From Streptomyces odontomachi (GTDB lineage: Bacteria > Actinomycetota > Actinomycetes > Streptomycetales > Streptomycetaceae), in NCBI RefSeq assembly GCF_024435355.1, contig NZ_JAMJWG010000012.1:124001-188000 (forward strand): a DNA stretch of 64,000 bases, in the 5' to 3' direction. This document shows, one piece after another, positions 26,544-35,571 of the stretch. The translations under genes were made by a program, and so were the position numbers. The first letter of the stretch is position 1. Each line of letters starts with the position of its first letter. The notes under the pieces are model-generated. The model was not told the origin of the DNA. It worked only from the letters and a program-made list of their open reading frames with translations, and made no database searches.

Positions 26544-28190
26544 TCACGAGGCCGGGTGGCCCGACGGAGGACGGGCCGGGACCAGGTGGCTCGACGGGGG
26601 ATGGGCGGAGGCACGGGTCAGTGCGTGGGTGGCGTACGTCAGGAGAGCCAGGGCGGCTGCTCCGCAGACCACGCCGGGCACCGCGCCGGGCCCGACCGCG
26701 CCGACCGCGGCCTCGAGGGCTGCGGCGGGTCGACCGCAACCCGGCAGGTGGGCGGCGCAGACGACGCCGAAGGTCAGCGCCTCCGTGGCGCCCGCCGCGC
26801 CCAGCAGCAGCGCCGGCGCACGGGTGCAGCCGTGCACCGCGAGCAGCCTGGCCAGCATCAGCAGCACACCGAGCGCGCCCACGCCCACGTATCCGGTGTC
26901 CTGGTGGACGACGCTCGCGGCCAGCGTGAGCAGCGCGGTGAGGCTCCAGAGGAACAGGGCCAGCGCGGCGAACAGCAGCGGCCGCATGGTGGCGGTGAAT
27001 TCGGTCAGACAGCGGCTGCGGGCCAACCGGCGCCGGGCACCGGCGACGAACAGCCGCGCGCAGCAGGCCGCCGGGACGGCGGCGAACGCCAGCACCAGCA
27101 CCGTGACCTGGGCCGGCGCATGCATGAAGGGCTGGATCGGGTCCGTGTCGGGTGCGGCGCCCGCGGGCCAGGGGCTTGATGCGCCGGCGCCGTGCGCCGC
27201 GGACGGCGCCCATGGCGTGCCGGTGCCACCGTCGGAGGGCGCCCGAAGCGCGGAGAGCATGCGCCGGAGGGTACGGACCACTCCGGGGCCGCCGTCCGCG
27301 AGAGCGGCGCGCAGCAGGCCGTCGCCCACGAGCGCGTAACCGAGAAGTACGCAGGTCCACGCGCGGGTGGCGATGCCGGTACGGCGCCGGGCGCGCAGGG
27401 GCCCGTACCGCAGGACGAGGCAGGACGCGGCCGTCGCGGCGAGGATCCCGCCCGATCCGACGGCGAGCCGTACTCCTCCCGTGCTGAGCCGTAGCCCGGC
27501 CAGGAGCAGGACGCCGGCGGCACCGGGCAGCAGCGCCACGACGAACCAGCCGGCGTACGCCCACAGGGTGCGCAGCCGCGCGCTGTAGGCGGCCGCGATG
27601 CGCGCGATACCCGACCATGCGCGCTCCCACCTGGCGCACAGGCGCGCCCCCGGACCCGCCTCGCTCCACACCGCCGGCGTGCGCCCGGCCATGGACGCCG
27701 TCCCCGTGTCATCGGCGTGCGCCACGCGCGCGTACATCTCCTCCGCAAGCGAGAACACGTCCCGGTGCCGGAAGCGCCCCACGGTGCGATCGGTGATCCC
27801 GGCCGCTTCGAGCCCCACGGCGACCTCCAGCGGATCGACGGCACGCTCGCACAGCTCACGGTGCTGGTGCAGCAGCGCCCGCACCGGGTCGGCGGGTCCC
27901 CTCCGCGCCGGCGCGGAGGCCGCTCGCCAGGCCGGCGGACGGGCCGGCGGAACGGGGCGGGGGGCAGCGGCAACCCGGGCGCGGGGCGAGGGTGGTGCGA
28001 CCACGGTGGATGCGGAGCCGCCCACCGCGCCGGCTCCGGATCCTTCCCGTGCGACGGCCACCGCCGCCGGCACTGCCGCCGTGGGAGTACCCGGCGGACG
28101 GGCCACCGCCCCATGCGCCGAAGCCGGGGTCGGGGTCGGGGTCTGGTTCAGGTTCAGGTTCGGAACCGGCGGGCAGGGCTCCGCGCTCAT
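26544..28190 (-). CDS. polytopic membrane protein of the PelF-like cassette
   Basis: A 548-residue protein. The first 135 residues are a Pro/Ala/Thr-rich disordered tail, followed by a soluble helical stretch (about 135-200). About eight hydrophobic segments fill the rest, for example AGWFVVALLPGAAGVLLLAG and LLFAALALFLWSLTALLTLA. Arg-rich loops separate the helices. The ATG at 28190 overlaps the glycosyltransferase stop in ATGA fashion, and GGGAGG lies 7 nt upstream. No family is recognised with certainty. By position it could be a PelG-like export partner for the polymer made with the PelF-like enzyme, but sequence support for that is weak. Confidence 0.65.
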   Translation of the reverse strand: MSAEPCPPVPNLNLNQTPTPTPASAHGAVARPPGTPTAAVPAAVAVAREGSGAGAVGGSASTVVAPPSPRARVAAAPRPVPPARPPAWRAASAPARRGPADPVRALLHQHRELCERAVDPLEVAVGLEAAGITDRTVGRFRHRDVFSLAEEMYARVAHADDTGTASMAGRTPAVWSEAGPGARLCARWERAWSGIARIAAAYSARLRTLWAYAGWFVVALLPGAAGVLLLAGLRLSTGGVRLAVGSGGILAATAASCLVLRYGPLRARRRTGIATRAWTCVLLGYALVGDGLLRAALADGGPGVVRTLRRMLSALRAPSDGGTGTPWAPSAAHGAGASSPWPAGAAPDTDPIQPFMHAPAQVTVLVLAFAAVPAACCARLFVAGARRRLARSRCLTEFTATMRPLLFAALALFLWSLTALLTLAASVVHQDTGYVGVGALGVLLMLARLLAVHGCTRAPALLLGAAGATEALTFGVVCAAHLPGCGRPAAALEAAVGAVGPGAVPGVVCGAAALALLTYATHALTRASAHPPSSHLVPARPPSGHPAS

Positions 28191-30256
28191 CGGGCATCCT
28201 CCCGCGCCGCCACGCCGGCCGGCGCAGCTCCCAGCACCACCCGCTCCTCGTGGACCGCGCGCCCCGCGGAAGCCGCCAGCCCCGCGGAAGCCTCGTGTTG
28301 CGCGGAAGCCGCCTGCATCACGGGAGCCCTCTGCCCCGCGGACGGCGCCGGCCTCTTGGGCGGCCCCGCGGGCGCCGCCCACGCCGCACGCCGCGTCAAG
28401 GCCTGAGCCTGCCCCCGCCCGGCCGACCCCGCGCGCTCGGGCTCGCCGCGTCGCGTGCGGCAGTGCGCCGCAAGGTCCGCGTACATGCTTTCGTAGGCCC
28501 TGATGTTCTGCTCGACACTGAACAGTTCGAGCGCCCGCGCACGCGCTGCGGCGCCCAGGCGGGCACGTCGGACGGGGTCGCGCAGCAGGGTCAGGCATGC
28601 GTCGGCGAGCGCCCGCGGATTGCGTGGCGGTACGACGAGCCCGGTGCCGCCGATGACCTCGACGACCGCACCGACATCCGTGGACACCGTGGCCCGACCG
28701 CTGAACATGGCCGCCACGAGGCTGACCGGAAAGCCCTCCACGGTGCTCGACAGCACCACCACGCTGCCCGCCGCACAGGCGTCGGCGAACCGCCCGACGC
28801 CCAGTGCGCCCTCCACCTCACCCGCCGCTCGCGCGCCCATCCGCGCGCCGGCGCCGTCCGCCGCGTCCGGGACCTCGAACGAGACCGGGTTCTCGCCGGT
28901 GCTGTACGCGTCCGCGGCCTCGTCCGGGAAGAGCTGGGCAGCGAGTGCCTTGCAGCGTGCGGCGTAGTCGGCCGCCTCAGGGCCGGGCGCGGGGACGCCG
29001 ACGATACGGAGCCGGGTGCCCGGCTCCGCCCGGTGGACCTCGGCAAAGGCGTGCAACAGCAGGACAAGGTCCTTGCCGGGCTCGACGCTGCCGACCCAGA
29101 CGAGCGTGCCGCTCTCCTCGGACCCGCCCTTCACCCCGGGCGCACCACCCTCACCGCGCGCACCGCTCTCGCCAGGCCCACCGCGCCCTCCGAACGCACC
29201 GCCCTCACCGACCTCGGCGAAGCACGTCGCGTCCAGGCCGGGGTGTACGGTGCGCAGCTTCCCGCGTGCCGCCCCGCACCGCTCCTGCCAGTGCCGCACC
29301 CGGGCGCCCGGGGAGGCGATGCAGGCGGCCTGGCGGTAGGTCTCGGCGGCAAGCCGGCCGTAGAAGGCGGTCAGCAGTCCCCGGACCGGGGCACTCGCGG
29401 CGGGGCGCGCCAAGTACCGGGCGCAGAGTGCGCCGCCGTATTCGCTGAGCAGCAGGGGAACGCCCGAGAAGTGCCGGGCGAGCAGGCCGGGCACGGCGGC
29501 CGCGCCGCCCGAGGTGACGTGGCAGACGTCGGCCGAAGCGAGCGCGGGGGCGTCGTACCAGTCGAACGACAGGGGCCGGAGGGCACGCTCCATCGCTGCC
29601 GCGACGGCGAGCAGGTCGCCGACCCGGGCGAAGTGCGCGGGGCGTAGCGCGCCGGGGGCGCGGCAGGCGTGCTCCAGGACGCGCAGTGCGGCCTCGGATC
29701 GCAGCAGGGCCGACGGTGCGCCCTCCTCGCGCGCGAAGCGGGCCAGCGCGTACAAGGCGGCGGCGAAACGGTCCGCCTCGACCACGCCGGTCGCACCGTC
29801 TCCCGCGCCCGTGCCCGCGCTCGCTCCCGCGCCCCCGGCGCCCTTCCGCCCCGTCGCGCGCCCACCGCCGCCACCGCGTTCGTGAGCGCCCCACCACGCT
29901 CCCCCGCCCCGCAGGTGGCCTTCCCCCGCGTCCCGCGCACCGCTTCCTCCCATGGAGCCGCCGGCGCACACCGCCGCCACCAGCTCCGCGTAGCACTCGA
30001 GGAAGCGTCGCCGGGCCCGGCGGCCGTGCCGCACGGCGGGGAACGCGTCGGTCGCCGGCCACAGCGGAGCGGTGTACACCCTGCGGACGGTGCCGGGCAG
30101 TTGAACCCAGCCGGCCCGCTCCTGCCGGGCGTCGGCGCTCAGGGCGTAGATGTCGAACTCGTGCTGCCCGAGCCCGCGCACGAGCCGGTCACACCAGAGC
30201 AGATCGTCACCGAGCAGGTGCGGGTACCCACTCTCGGTGATCAATCCCACGCGCAT
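28187..30256 (-). CDS. PelF-like GT4 glycosyltransferase (DUF3492 N-domain)
   Basis: A 689-residue GT-B glycosyltransferase. The N-terminal part opens with MRVGLITESGYPHLLGDD, resembling the DUF3492 domain of PelF enzymes that polymerise Pel-type exopolysaccharide. The C-terminal GT4 half shows LVWVGSVEPGKDLVLLLHAF, LSSTVEGFPVSLVAAMFSG and the nucleotide-sugar Glu region. It is longer than typical PelF (about 500) because of Gly/Ala-rich inserts near residues 97-158 and 352-382 and a long C-terminal tail. ATG 30256 marks the start of the conserved fold, and a GGGGG-type site lies upstream. It overlaps the membrane-protein gene by 4 nt, so the pair is an operon. Confidence 0.8.
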   Translation of the reverse strand: MRVGLITESGYPHLLGDDLLWCDRLVRGLGQHEFDIYALSADARQERAGWVQLPGTVRRVYTAPLWPATDAFPAVRHGRRARRRFLECYAELVAAVCAGGSMGGSGARDAGEGHLRGGGAWWGAHERGGGGGRATGRKGAGGAGASAGTGAGDGATGVVEADRFAAALYALARFAREEGAPSALLRSEAALRVLEHACRAPGALRPAHFARVGDLLAVAAAMERALRPLSFDWYDAPALASADVCHVTSGGAAAVPGLLARHFSGVPLLLSEYGGALCARYLARPAASAPVRGLLTAFYGRLAAETYRQAACIASPGARVRHWQERCGAARGKLRTVHPGLDATCFAEVGEGGAFGGRGGPGESGARGEGGAPGVKGGSEESGTLVWVGSVEPGKDLVLLLHAFAEVHRAEPGTRLRIVGVPAPGPEAADYAARCKALAAQLFPDEAADAYSTGENPVSFEVPDAADGAGARMGARAAGEVEGALGVGRFADACAAGSVVVLSSTVEGFPVSLVAAMFSGRATVSTDVGAVVEVIGGTGLVVPPRNPRALADACLTLLRDPVRRARLGAAARARALELFSVEQNIRAYESMYADLAAHCRTRRGEPERAGSAGRGQAQALTRRAAWAAPAGPPKRPAPSAGQRAPVMQAASAQHEASAGLAASAGRAVHEERVVLGAAPAGVAAREDAR

Positions 30257-30378
30257 GCGTCCGCCCCCGACCTCGCGTCCGGTGAGCCACCGTCGGATCG
30301 GCGGCTCGCAGCGCGACGACGGTATGCGGACGCGGTGGTGGTGCGACGGACGGTTGTCCATCGCACCACCGGAAGGGG

Positions 30379-30407
30379 TGAACGGGCGTAACCTTCCCGC
30401 CCGTTCA
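30379..30407. terminator. perfect inverted repeat upstream of the PelF-like gene
   Basis: TGAACGGGCG (30379-30388) and CGCCCGTTCA (30398-30407) form a perfect 10-bp stem with a 9-nt loop. It lies between the DUF3152 gene stop and the glycosyltransferase start. It could end the upstream operon or be an operator for the cassette. Confidence 0.5.
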
Positions 30408-30509
30408 GCGTTGGTTCACGCGCGTGTGGTCACGCTCGGCGGCGCAGAGCCCCATGGCCCACCGAGCGGCAGCCCCGTGGCGCAGGCCGGACGGTGCGCT
30501 CGACGCCGG

Positions 30510-32276
30510 TCACTTCTCCGGGTAAGGCCACGCGTTGGGCTTGCAGGTGATCCCGTTGTAGGTGAGGAACTTCGTCTGCTGCTGCATGATCGGGGCGAGT
30601 GCGCCGTTCTGCGTGCAGACGACGTGGTTGTAGCCGAGCCGGTGGCCGACCTCGTGGTTGATCAGCATCTGCCGGTAGGCGTGGATGCGTTCGTCACCGT
30701 AGGTCTTGGCGCCCTTGGCCCACCGGTAGGCGTTGATCACGACACGGTCGGTGGCCGCCGAGTCGCAGGAGACGTTCTCTTCGGAGGTGTCGAGGCCGGA
30801 CTTGGCGCACCAGGCCGCGGTGGTGCCGGGGCTGGCCAGGGTGATGACGAAGTCCGGCTGCCCGGAGGAGACCCGCTCGAAGGTGCGACCGCCGCCGTGC
30901 GCCCAGCTCCGGTCGTCGTTCAGGGTCTTCTGGACGGCCTGTGCGAAGAGCTCGCCGTCCAGGCCGAGGCCCTTCTCCACGTCGACGCGGTAGCGGTAGA
31001 CCCGGCCGTGCCCGGGCGCCTTGTCGTGCCCGGGGACGGTCGTGAACTTCCCGGACGCCTTCAGATGCGGATCGAGCGGGTAGATCTTCGCCATCTTCTG
31101 GGCGTACGTCAGCGGGGCCTGCGCCGGGGCGTGTCGGGCCGGGCCCTCGGGGCGCCCGTCGGAGTCGGGGGATGTCGCGCTCCGACTGGGGCCCTCGCCC
31201 AGCGGCGGGGCGTCGTCGGATCGCCCGTGCGTGACCTGTCCCGCGACGACGACGGCGAGCACCGTGGTCACCGCGGCGGCGGCGATCCCGGTGAAGGTAC
31301 GGCCCTTGCCTCCCGTGGTACGACGCGCCGCGTCGTCCCTGCCCTCGTCCCCGTCGGTCGACGGGTCGTCCGTCACGTCGTCGTCGAACCCACGACCGCC
31401 GGGTCCACGCCCCGACACGCCGGCGCTGGCGAGCCGCGCCGATCCGGCGCGCGTCTCACCGCCGGGTGCGCCCGGCGCACCGTACGCGTCCGGGCCACCG
31501 GTGCCGTCCGGGCCGTCGGCGCCGGGGAAGAGCCTGCTCGAGCCGGTGCCAACCGTGGTTCCGGCCCGTGGGGTGCGACGGGGCGTGAAGACATCCACGT
31601 CGTCATCCATGCCATGGCCGTAGGCGTCATCATCGTCAAAAGCGTCGATGTACTCCTGACGGGGGCCCGGTATGCGCGAACCCGGGACCTGCGGTCCCGT
31701 GATGCGCGGGCCCGGCAGCGGGTGCGCTCCGGTGTCCGTCCAGCGCGAGCCCGGCCCTGCCTGCGGGCCGCCGGGCGTGCCCTCGTGCGGGCCGGGCCTG
31801 GAGCGCATGCCGTACGTCGGACTGCTGATGGTGCCGGGACCGCCGAACGGACCCCCGGGTCGGCCGCCCGACCTCGGCGGCGCCCCCGGTGCCGTGCCCC
31901 AGCCGCCGCCCGGTTCATGGTGCTCCGGATGGCCGCCCCGGGCCTGCGGTGTGCCCTGGGGCGGGGTGACGGGACCGGCGAGGCGCGCTGTTCCGCGGCC
32001 GGGGGTGCCGTCCCGTGGCACGCGGGGGGTGCCGTGCTGGGGAGTGAGGTCGTCCGAAGGGCCGCTGCGCGGGCCTGCGCCGGGCAGGCCCGCGGTCGTG
32101 CGCCCGGTCGGTCCGCCGTCGGACGCCTGCCCGCCGAAGAACCGCCGGCGCCGCACGGGTTCCGACGGGGCGGGAGTGCCTGGGGTGCCGGGGACGACTG
32201 GTGTGCTCCCGGTGTCGACGGGTGTTCTCCCCGTGTCGCCGTCGTCGGCCGGTCCTCGGCGGCTGTGGCGTCCCAC
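30510..32276 (-). CDS. DUF3152 protein: membrane-anchored zinc-protease-like domain
   Basis: A 588-residue protein. A long Pro/Gly-rich cytoplasmic N-terminus (about 1-320) is followed by one transmembrane helix (FTGIAAAAVTTVLAVVVAG) and an extracellular DUF3152 domain (about 390-588). That domain contains HEVGHRLGYNH, a complete HExxHxxGxxH metzincin zinc motif, and paired cysteines (AWCAKS, VSCDS, VVCTQ, ITCKP). This suggests an extracellular metalloprotease-like fold, though no substrate is known for the family. GTG 32276 lies 8 bp after the alpha/beta-hydrolase stop, so the two form an operon. The homologue Rv3207c occupies the equivalent place beside moeZ in mycobacteria. Confidence 0.85.
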   Translation of the reverse strand: MGRHSRRGPADDGDTGRTPVDTGSTPVVPGTPGTPAPSEPVRRRRFFGGQASDGGPTGRTTAGLPGAGPRSGPSDDLTPQHGTPRVPRDGTPGRGTARLAGPVTPPQGTPQARGGHPEHHEPGGGWGTAPGAPPRSGGRPGGPFGGPGTISSPTYGMRSRPGPHEGTPGGPQAGPGSRWTDTGAHPLPGPRITGPQVPGSRIPGPRQEYIDAFDDDDAYGHGMDDDVDVFTPRRTPRAGTTVGTGSSRLFPGADGPDGTGGPDAYGAPGAPGGETRAGSARLASAGVSGRGPGGRGFDDDVTDDPSTDGDEGRDDAARRTTGGKGRTFTGIAAAAVTTVLAVVVAGQVTHGRSDDAPPLGEGPSRSATSPDSDGRPEGPARHAPAQAPLTYAQKMAKIYPLDPHLKASGKFTTVPGHDKAPGHGRVYRYRVDVEKGLGLDGELFAQAVQKTLNDDRSWAHGGGRTFERVSSGQPDFVITLASPGTTAAWCAKSGLDTSEENVSCDSAATDRVVINAYRWAKGAKTYGDERIHAYRQMLINHEVGHRLGYNHVVCTQNGALAPIMQQQTKFLTYNGITCKPNAWPYPEK

Positions 32277-32284
32277 GCGTCCGG

Positions 32285-33277
32285 TCAGCTCCCTACGCCG
32301 GTGCGCCCCGGCTCTTCGGTTTCGTCGGTGTGCGCGCGATCCGCCAGGAACTCCCGTACCGCCCTTGCGACCGTGTGCGGGTACTCCATCATCGCCACGT
32401 GCCCGGCGTCCGGCAGGGTCAAGAGCCGTGAATCACGGAACGCCCGCGCTGCCTTGTGGGCCATACGGTACGCCACGAGCTGGTCGCGACGCCCGTACAC
32501 CAGCAGGGTCGGTGCGAGCACCCGCTCGGCCTGCCGCCACAGCCCGTGCTGGCCGCCCAGCGTGTAGGCGTCGACGATGCCGCGTGCCGAGCGGGCCATG
32601 GCGTCCCAGAAGTACGGGAGGGTGAGCCGGTGCTCCATCTCCCGCACCGCGTCCCTGAAGCCCTCCGGTGAGACCCGCGAGGGGTCCCCGTAACACAGTT
32701 CCATGACGCCGCGGACCCGCTGCTCGGGCGTCCAGTCCCGGCTGAGCCGGGTGAACAGCCGCGCGACGCCGGGCACCGCGAGCAGCGCGGTGGGCACGGC
32801 GCCGCGCTGCACCCGCCACTCGGGCAGCGCGGGCGAGACCAACGTGAGCGTGCGGACCAGATCGGGCCGGAGTGCGGCGACCCGGGTGGTGATCGCGCCG
32901 CCCATGGAGTTGCCGAAGAGATGGACGGGGCCGCGTCCCTGTGCGTCGAGATAGCGGATCACGGCCCGTGCGTGACCGGTCATCGAATAGTTGCCGTCGT
33001 CCGGCGGCGGGGAGTCGCCGAATCCGGGCAGGTCCAGGGCCTCGCTGTCGACGGTCCCGTCGAGCAGCGCCATCAGGGCCGACCAGTTCTGCGAGGAGCC
33101 GCCGAGGCCGTGCACGTAGAGCGCGGGCGGCAGTCCGCTCGCCGCGGGCGGCCTGGAGCGCACCGCGAGGGTGAGCCCTGCCAGCTCCAGCGAGCGGATC
33201 CGCTCACCGGCCGCGGCCCTCGTGGTCCCCACGAGAGGAGTGACGGAGGCGACGGCGGGCAGCTCGGTCGAAGACAT
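32285..33277 (-). CDS. alpha/beta-fold hydrolase
   Basis: A 330-residue cytoplasmic alpha/beta hydrolase. It shows the oxyanion motif HGLGGSSQNW, nucleophile elbow GNSMGG (about residue 124), Asp in YGRRDQLV and His in DAGHVAMME. This is the pattern of esterases or C-C hydrolases; the substrate cannot be predicted. The ATG at 33277 has no ribosome site. A TAACAT -10-like hexamer ends 6 nt before it, so the transcript is probably leaderless. It is first in an operon with the DUF3152 gene. Confidence 0.85.
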   Translation of the reverse strand: MSSTELPAVASVTPLVGTTRAAAGERIRSLELAGLTLAVRSRPPAASGLPPALYVHGLGGSSQNWSALMALLDGTVDSEALDLPGFGDSPPPDDGNYSMTGHARAVIRYLDAQGRGPVHLFGNSMGGAITTRVAALRPDLVRTLTLVSPALPEWRVQRGAVPTALLAVPGVARLFTRLSRDWTPEQRVRGVMELCYGDPSRVSPEGFRDAVREMEHRLTLPYFWDAMARSARGIVDAYTLGGQHGLWRQAERVLAPTLLVYGRRDQLVAYRMAHKAARAFRDSRLLTLPDAGHVAMMEYPHTVARAVREFLADRAHTDETEEPGRTGVGS

Positions 33278-33826
33278 GCCGCAATGTTACGAGACGATCA
33301 CACCACGGCTGATGTGTTCGGCGTCACAGGACCACATGGCATGTGGACGACGCGTCTCCTAGGCTCGGAGGAGCGGACGGGCCGGCGACGGCGGGCCGGC
33401 AGCTCCGTACGCAGGCTTCAGGCCCAGGCCCGCGGGTCCGGAAGCCCCGGGGCGTCGCCCGCAGGAGCCCCTCCCCCACCCGCCCCGCCCGGCCCGTCCT
33501 GGCCCGTGCACGGAGGGCGAGGGTGACGATGCGACGGCGACGGTCCGGCTCCCGGAGCTGGACGGCGTGCCGCCCGCGGCGAACGCAGCAGTACGGGCCG
33601 TTCACGCATCAGACGGGAGGTTCCGGGGCACCCACGCACGAGAAGGACGGGAACCACGGACGGACCGCCCCCGGATCGGGACGGTCGAGCGCACGGAGAA
33701 CGAGAGCACAAGGAAGCCGACGGAAGAAGGAAGAAGACGGAACAAGGGAGCCCCACCAGCCGGCAGGCGCACCGGAAAGCCACGCGAGGAGCCACGCACA
33801 CGCACTCGGCAAGGGAATGAGGACTG
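33278..33826. promoter_or_regulatory. intergenic region with leaderless promoter and 15-bp palindrome
   Basis: This 549-bp gene-free stretch holds the hydrolase promoter (-10 TAACAT, 33284-33289, minus strand). About 55 bp further upstream is a perfect palindrome CCACATGGCATGTGG (33332-33346), a good candidate operator. The rest, leading to the small acidic gene, shows no ORF with coding character. Confidence 0.5.
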
Positions 33827-34075
33827 ATGACGGTCGACCCCACCGACCCCGACACCATCGACATCGAGAACCGGACCGACATCCCTGAGAACGAGGCGAA
33901 CGAGCAGCTCGGCGAGGTCTCCGTGGAGGCCCCCGAGGCGGACACCGCCGAGCAGCGCGCGGATCTCGCACCCCGCCATGACGACCTCCAGGCCGCGGAC
34001 CCGGACAACGCCAACGAGGCCGACCTGGCGGAGCAGGCGCGCATCGTCGAACTCGACGAGGACGACTACCGCTGA
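33827..34075 (+). CDS. small, very acidic hypothetical protein
   Basis: An 82-residue, strongly acidic, Ala/Asp/Glu-rich protein of unknown function. It has no cysteines, no hydrophobic segment and a terminal ELDEDDYR. The ATG follows GAGG by 5 nt, and codon use has the GC-rich third position of real Streptomyces genes. It stands alone, with 550 bp and 460 bp of non-coding DNA on either side. Its composition suggests an unfolded or charged partner protein, but nothing in the sequence identifies one. Confidence 0.6.
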   Translation: MTVDPTDPDTIDIENRTDIPENEANEQLGEVSVEAPEADTAEQRADLAPRHDDLQAADPDNANEADLAEQARIVELDEDDYR

Positions 34076-34538
34076 GGCCCCGACGCACCGGACCCGGCGG
34101 TACGGAGCCCGCGAAGGGTCGGATCACCGATGCCCTCCATCCAGATCCAGGCCAGTGCACGAAGATCGGTCACCGACGGCGATCGTTCGGGCACGACCGC
34201 ACGGACGCACGACGGCCCGAGGCACCGGCCGGAGACGGCCCGGCGCCCGCGGGTCCTGCGCAGGTCGAAGGCGGTGTGGACGGGGACGGGAACCGGGACC
34301 GCGACGCGAAGCGGGACCAGGGCCGGAATCGGGACACAGGCAGGTCACAGTGTTCGCACAGCCGAACAGCACTCGATGTTCACAAGCGGCCTGACCTGCC
34401 CACATTTCATCCTCTCTATCCTGCTTTCCGTGCTGTCCGGTACGTGAAATTCTCGACTCTCACCACGCACATCACGGTTACCGAAAAGTACGATGACGGG
34501 GCGGCGCATAGAGCGCTGGAATGAACTTGGGAGGCGGC
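34076..34538. other. intergenic region upstream of the TetR gene
   Basis: A 463-bp region. The first part contains low-complexity GGGAC/GGGAA runs (about 34270-34350). The last 120 bp are AT-richer (including GGTTACCGAAAAGTAC) and probably hold the TetR promoter. No convincing gene or RNA was seen. Confidence 0.45.
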
Positions 34539-35183
34539 GTGACAGCCATCGAGCAGACAGAGGCGGCTCGTCCGCGCGGGACACGCCTGCCGCGCCGCGC
34601 TCGGCGCAACCAGCTGCTGGGCGCCGCACAGGAAGTCTTCGTCGCACAGGGCTACCACGCGGCCGCCATGGATGACATCGCCGAGCGCGCGGGCGTCAGC
34701 AAGCCGGTGCTCTACCAGCACTTCCCCGGCAAGCTCGACCTGTACCTGGCCCTGCTCGACCAGCACTGCGACGCCCTGCTGGACTCCGTGCGCACGGCCC
34801 TCGGCTCGACGACCGACAACAAGCAGCGCGTGGCCGCCACCATGGACGCCTACTTCGCGTACGTGGAGGACGAGGGCGGCGCCTTCCGGCTGGTCTTCGA
34901 GTCCGACCTGACGAACGAGCCCGCGGTGCGCGAGCGCGTGGAGCGGGTCAGCATGCAGTGCGCCGAAGCCATCTCCGAGGTGATCGCCGAGGACACCGGT
35001 CTACCGAAGGACGAGTCCATGCTGCTCGCCGTCGGCCTCGGCGGAGTCTCGCAGGTCGTCGCGCGGTACTGGCTCTCCAGCGAGAGCGTGGTGCCCCGCG
35101 ACACGGCGGTCCAGCTGCTGACGTCGCTGGCCTGGCGCGGCATCGCCGGCTTCCCGCTGCACGGGAACGAACAGCACCGCTGA
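34539..35183 (+). CDS. TetR-family transcriptional regulator
   Basis: A 214-residue TetR repressor. The N-terminal helix-turn-helix is clear: LLGAAQEVFVAQGYHAAAMD then IAERAGVSKPVLYQHFPGKL. The C-terminal ligand-binding half resembles the conserved actinobacterial regulator Rv3208. The GTG at 34539 has GGAGG just upstream (4-nt gap), whereas ATG 34521 has none. The next gene, DUF3107, follows in the same order in mycobacteria (Rv3208-Rv3208A). Its ligand and targets are not visible here. Confidence 0.92.
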   Translation: MTAIEQTEAARPRGTRLPRRARRNQLLGAAQEVFVAQGYHAAAMDDIAERAGVSKPVLYQHFPGKLDLYLALLDQHCDALLDSVRTALGSTTDNKQRVAATMDAYFAYVEDEGGAFRLVFESDLTNEPAVRERVERVSMQCAEAISEVIAEDTGLPKDESMLLAVGLGGVSQVVARYWLSSESVVPRDTAVQLLTSLAWRGIAGFPLHGNEQHR

Positions 35184-35343
35184 GCCCCTCCGCACTGGGA
35201 GCGGTCCCGCTCCGTTCACCGTCGGGCGCGCTGTTCGCTACCGGCGTGCCCGGCGCGCGGTTCGGTGGTCCCGCTCCGGGCTAGTGTGTGCTGGTACCGC
35301 GCGGACGGCCGCGCACACACTGACCGTCGGAGGGACATAAGCC

Positions 35344-35571
35344 GTGGAGGTCAAGATCGGCGTGCAGCACGCGCCGCGCGAGATCGTTCTGGAGAGCGAC
35401 CAGAGCGCCGAGGACGTGGAGAGTGCGGTGGCCGAGGCGCTGTCCGGCAAGGCCCAGCTGCTCAGCCTCGTGGACGAACACGGTCGCAAGGTCCTGGTCC
35501 CCGCCGCCCGGCTCGCCTACGTCGAGATCGGCGAGCAGACCGTGCGCAAGGTGGGCTTCTCCACCCTGTGA
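35344..35571 (+). CDS. DUF3107 family protein
   Basis: A 75-residue conserved actinobacterial protein (DUF3107, TB9.4-like in mycobacteria). The sequence begins MEVKIGVQHAPREIV and contains the strongly conserved PAARLAYVEIGE segment. No catalytic residues or membrane segment are visible and the role is unknown. The GTG at 35344 follows GGAGGG closely. It is followed by an unusually long, perfect hairpin. Confidence 0.9.
   Translation: MEVKIGVQHAPREIVLESDQSAEDVESAVAEALSGKAQLLSLVDEHGRKVLVPAARLAYVEIGEQTVRKVGFSTL

Noticed and set aside
34130..34447. 105-codon open frame upstream of the TetR gene
   Set aside because: Low-complexity Thr/Gly/Arg run from GGGAC repeats, no ribosome site and no family.
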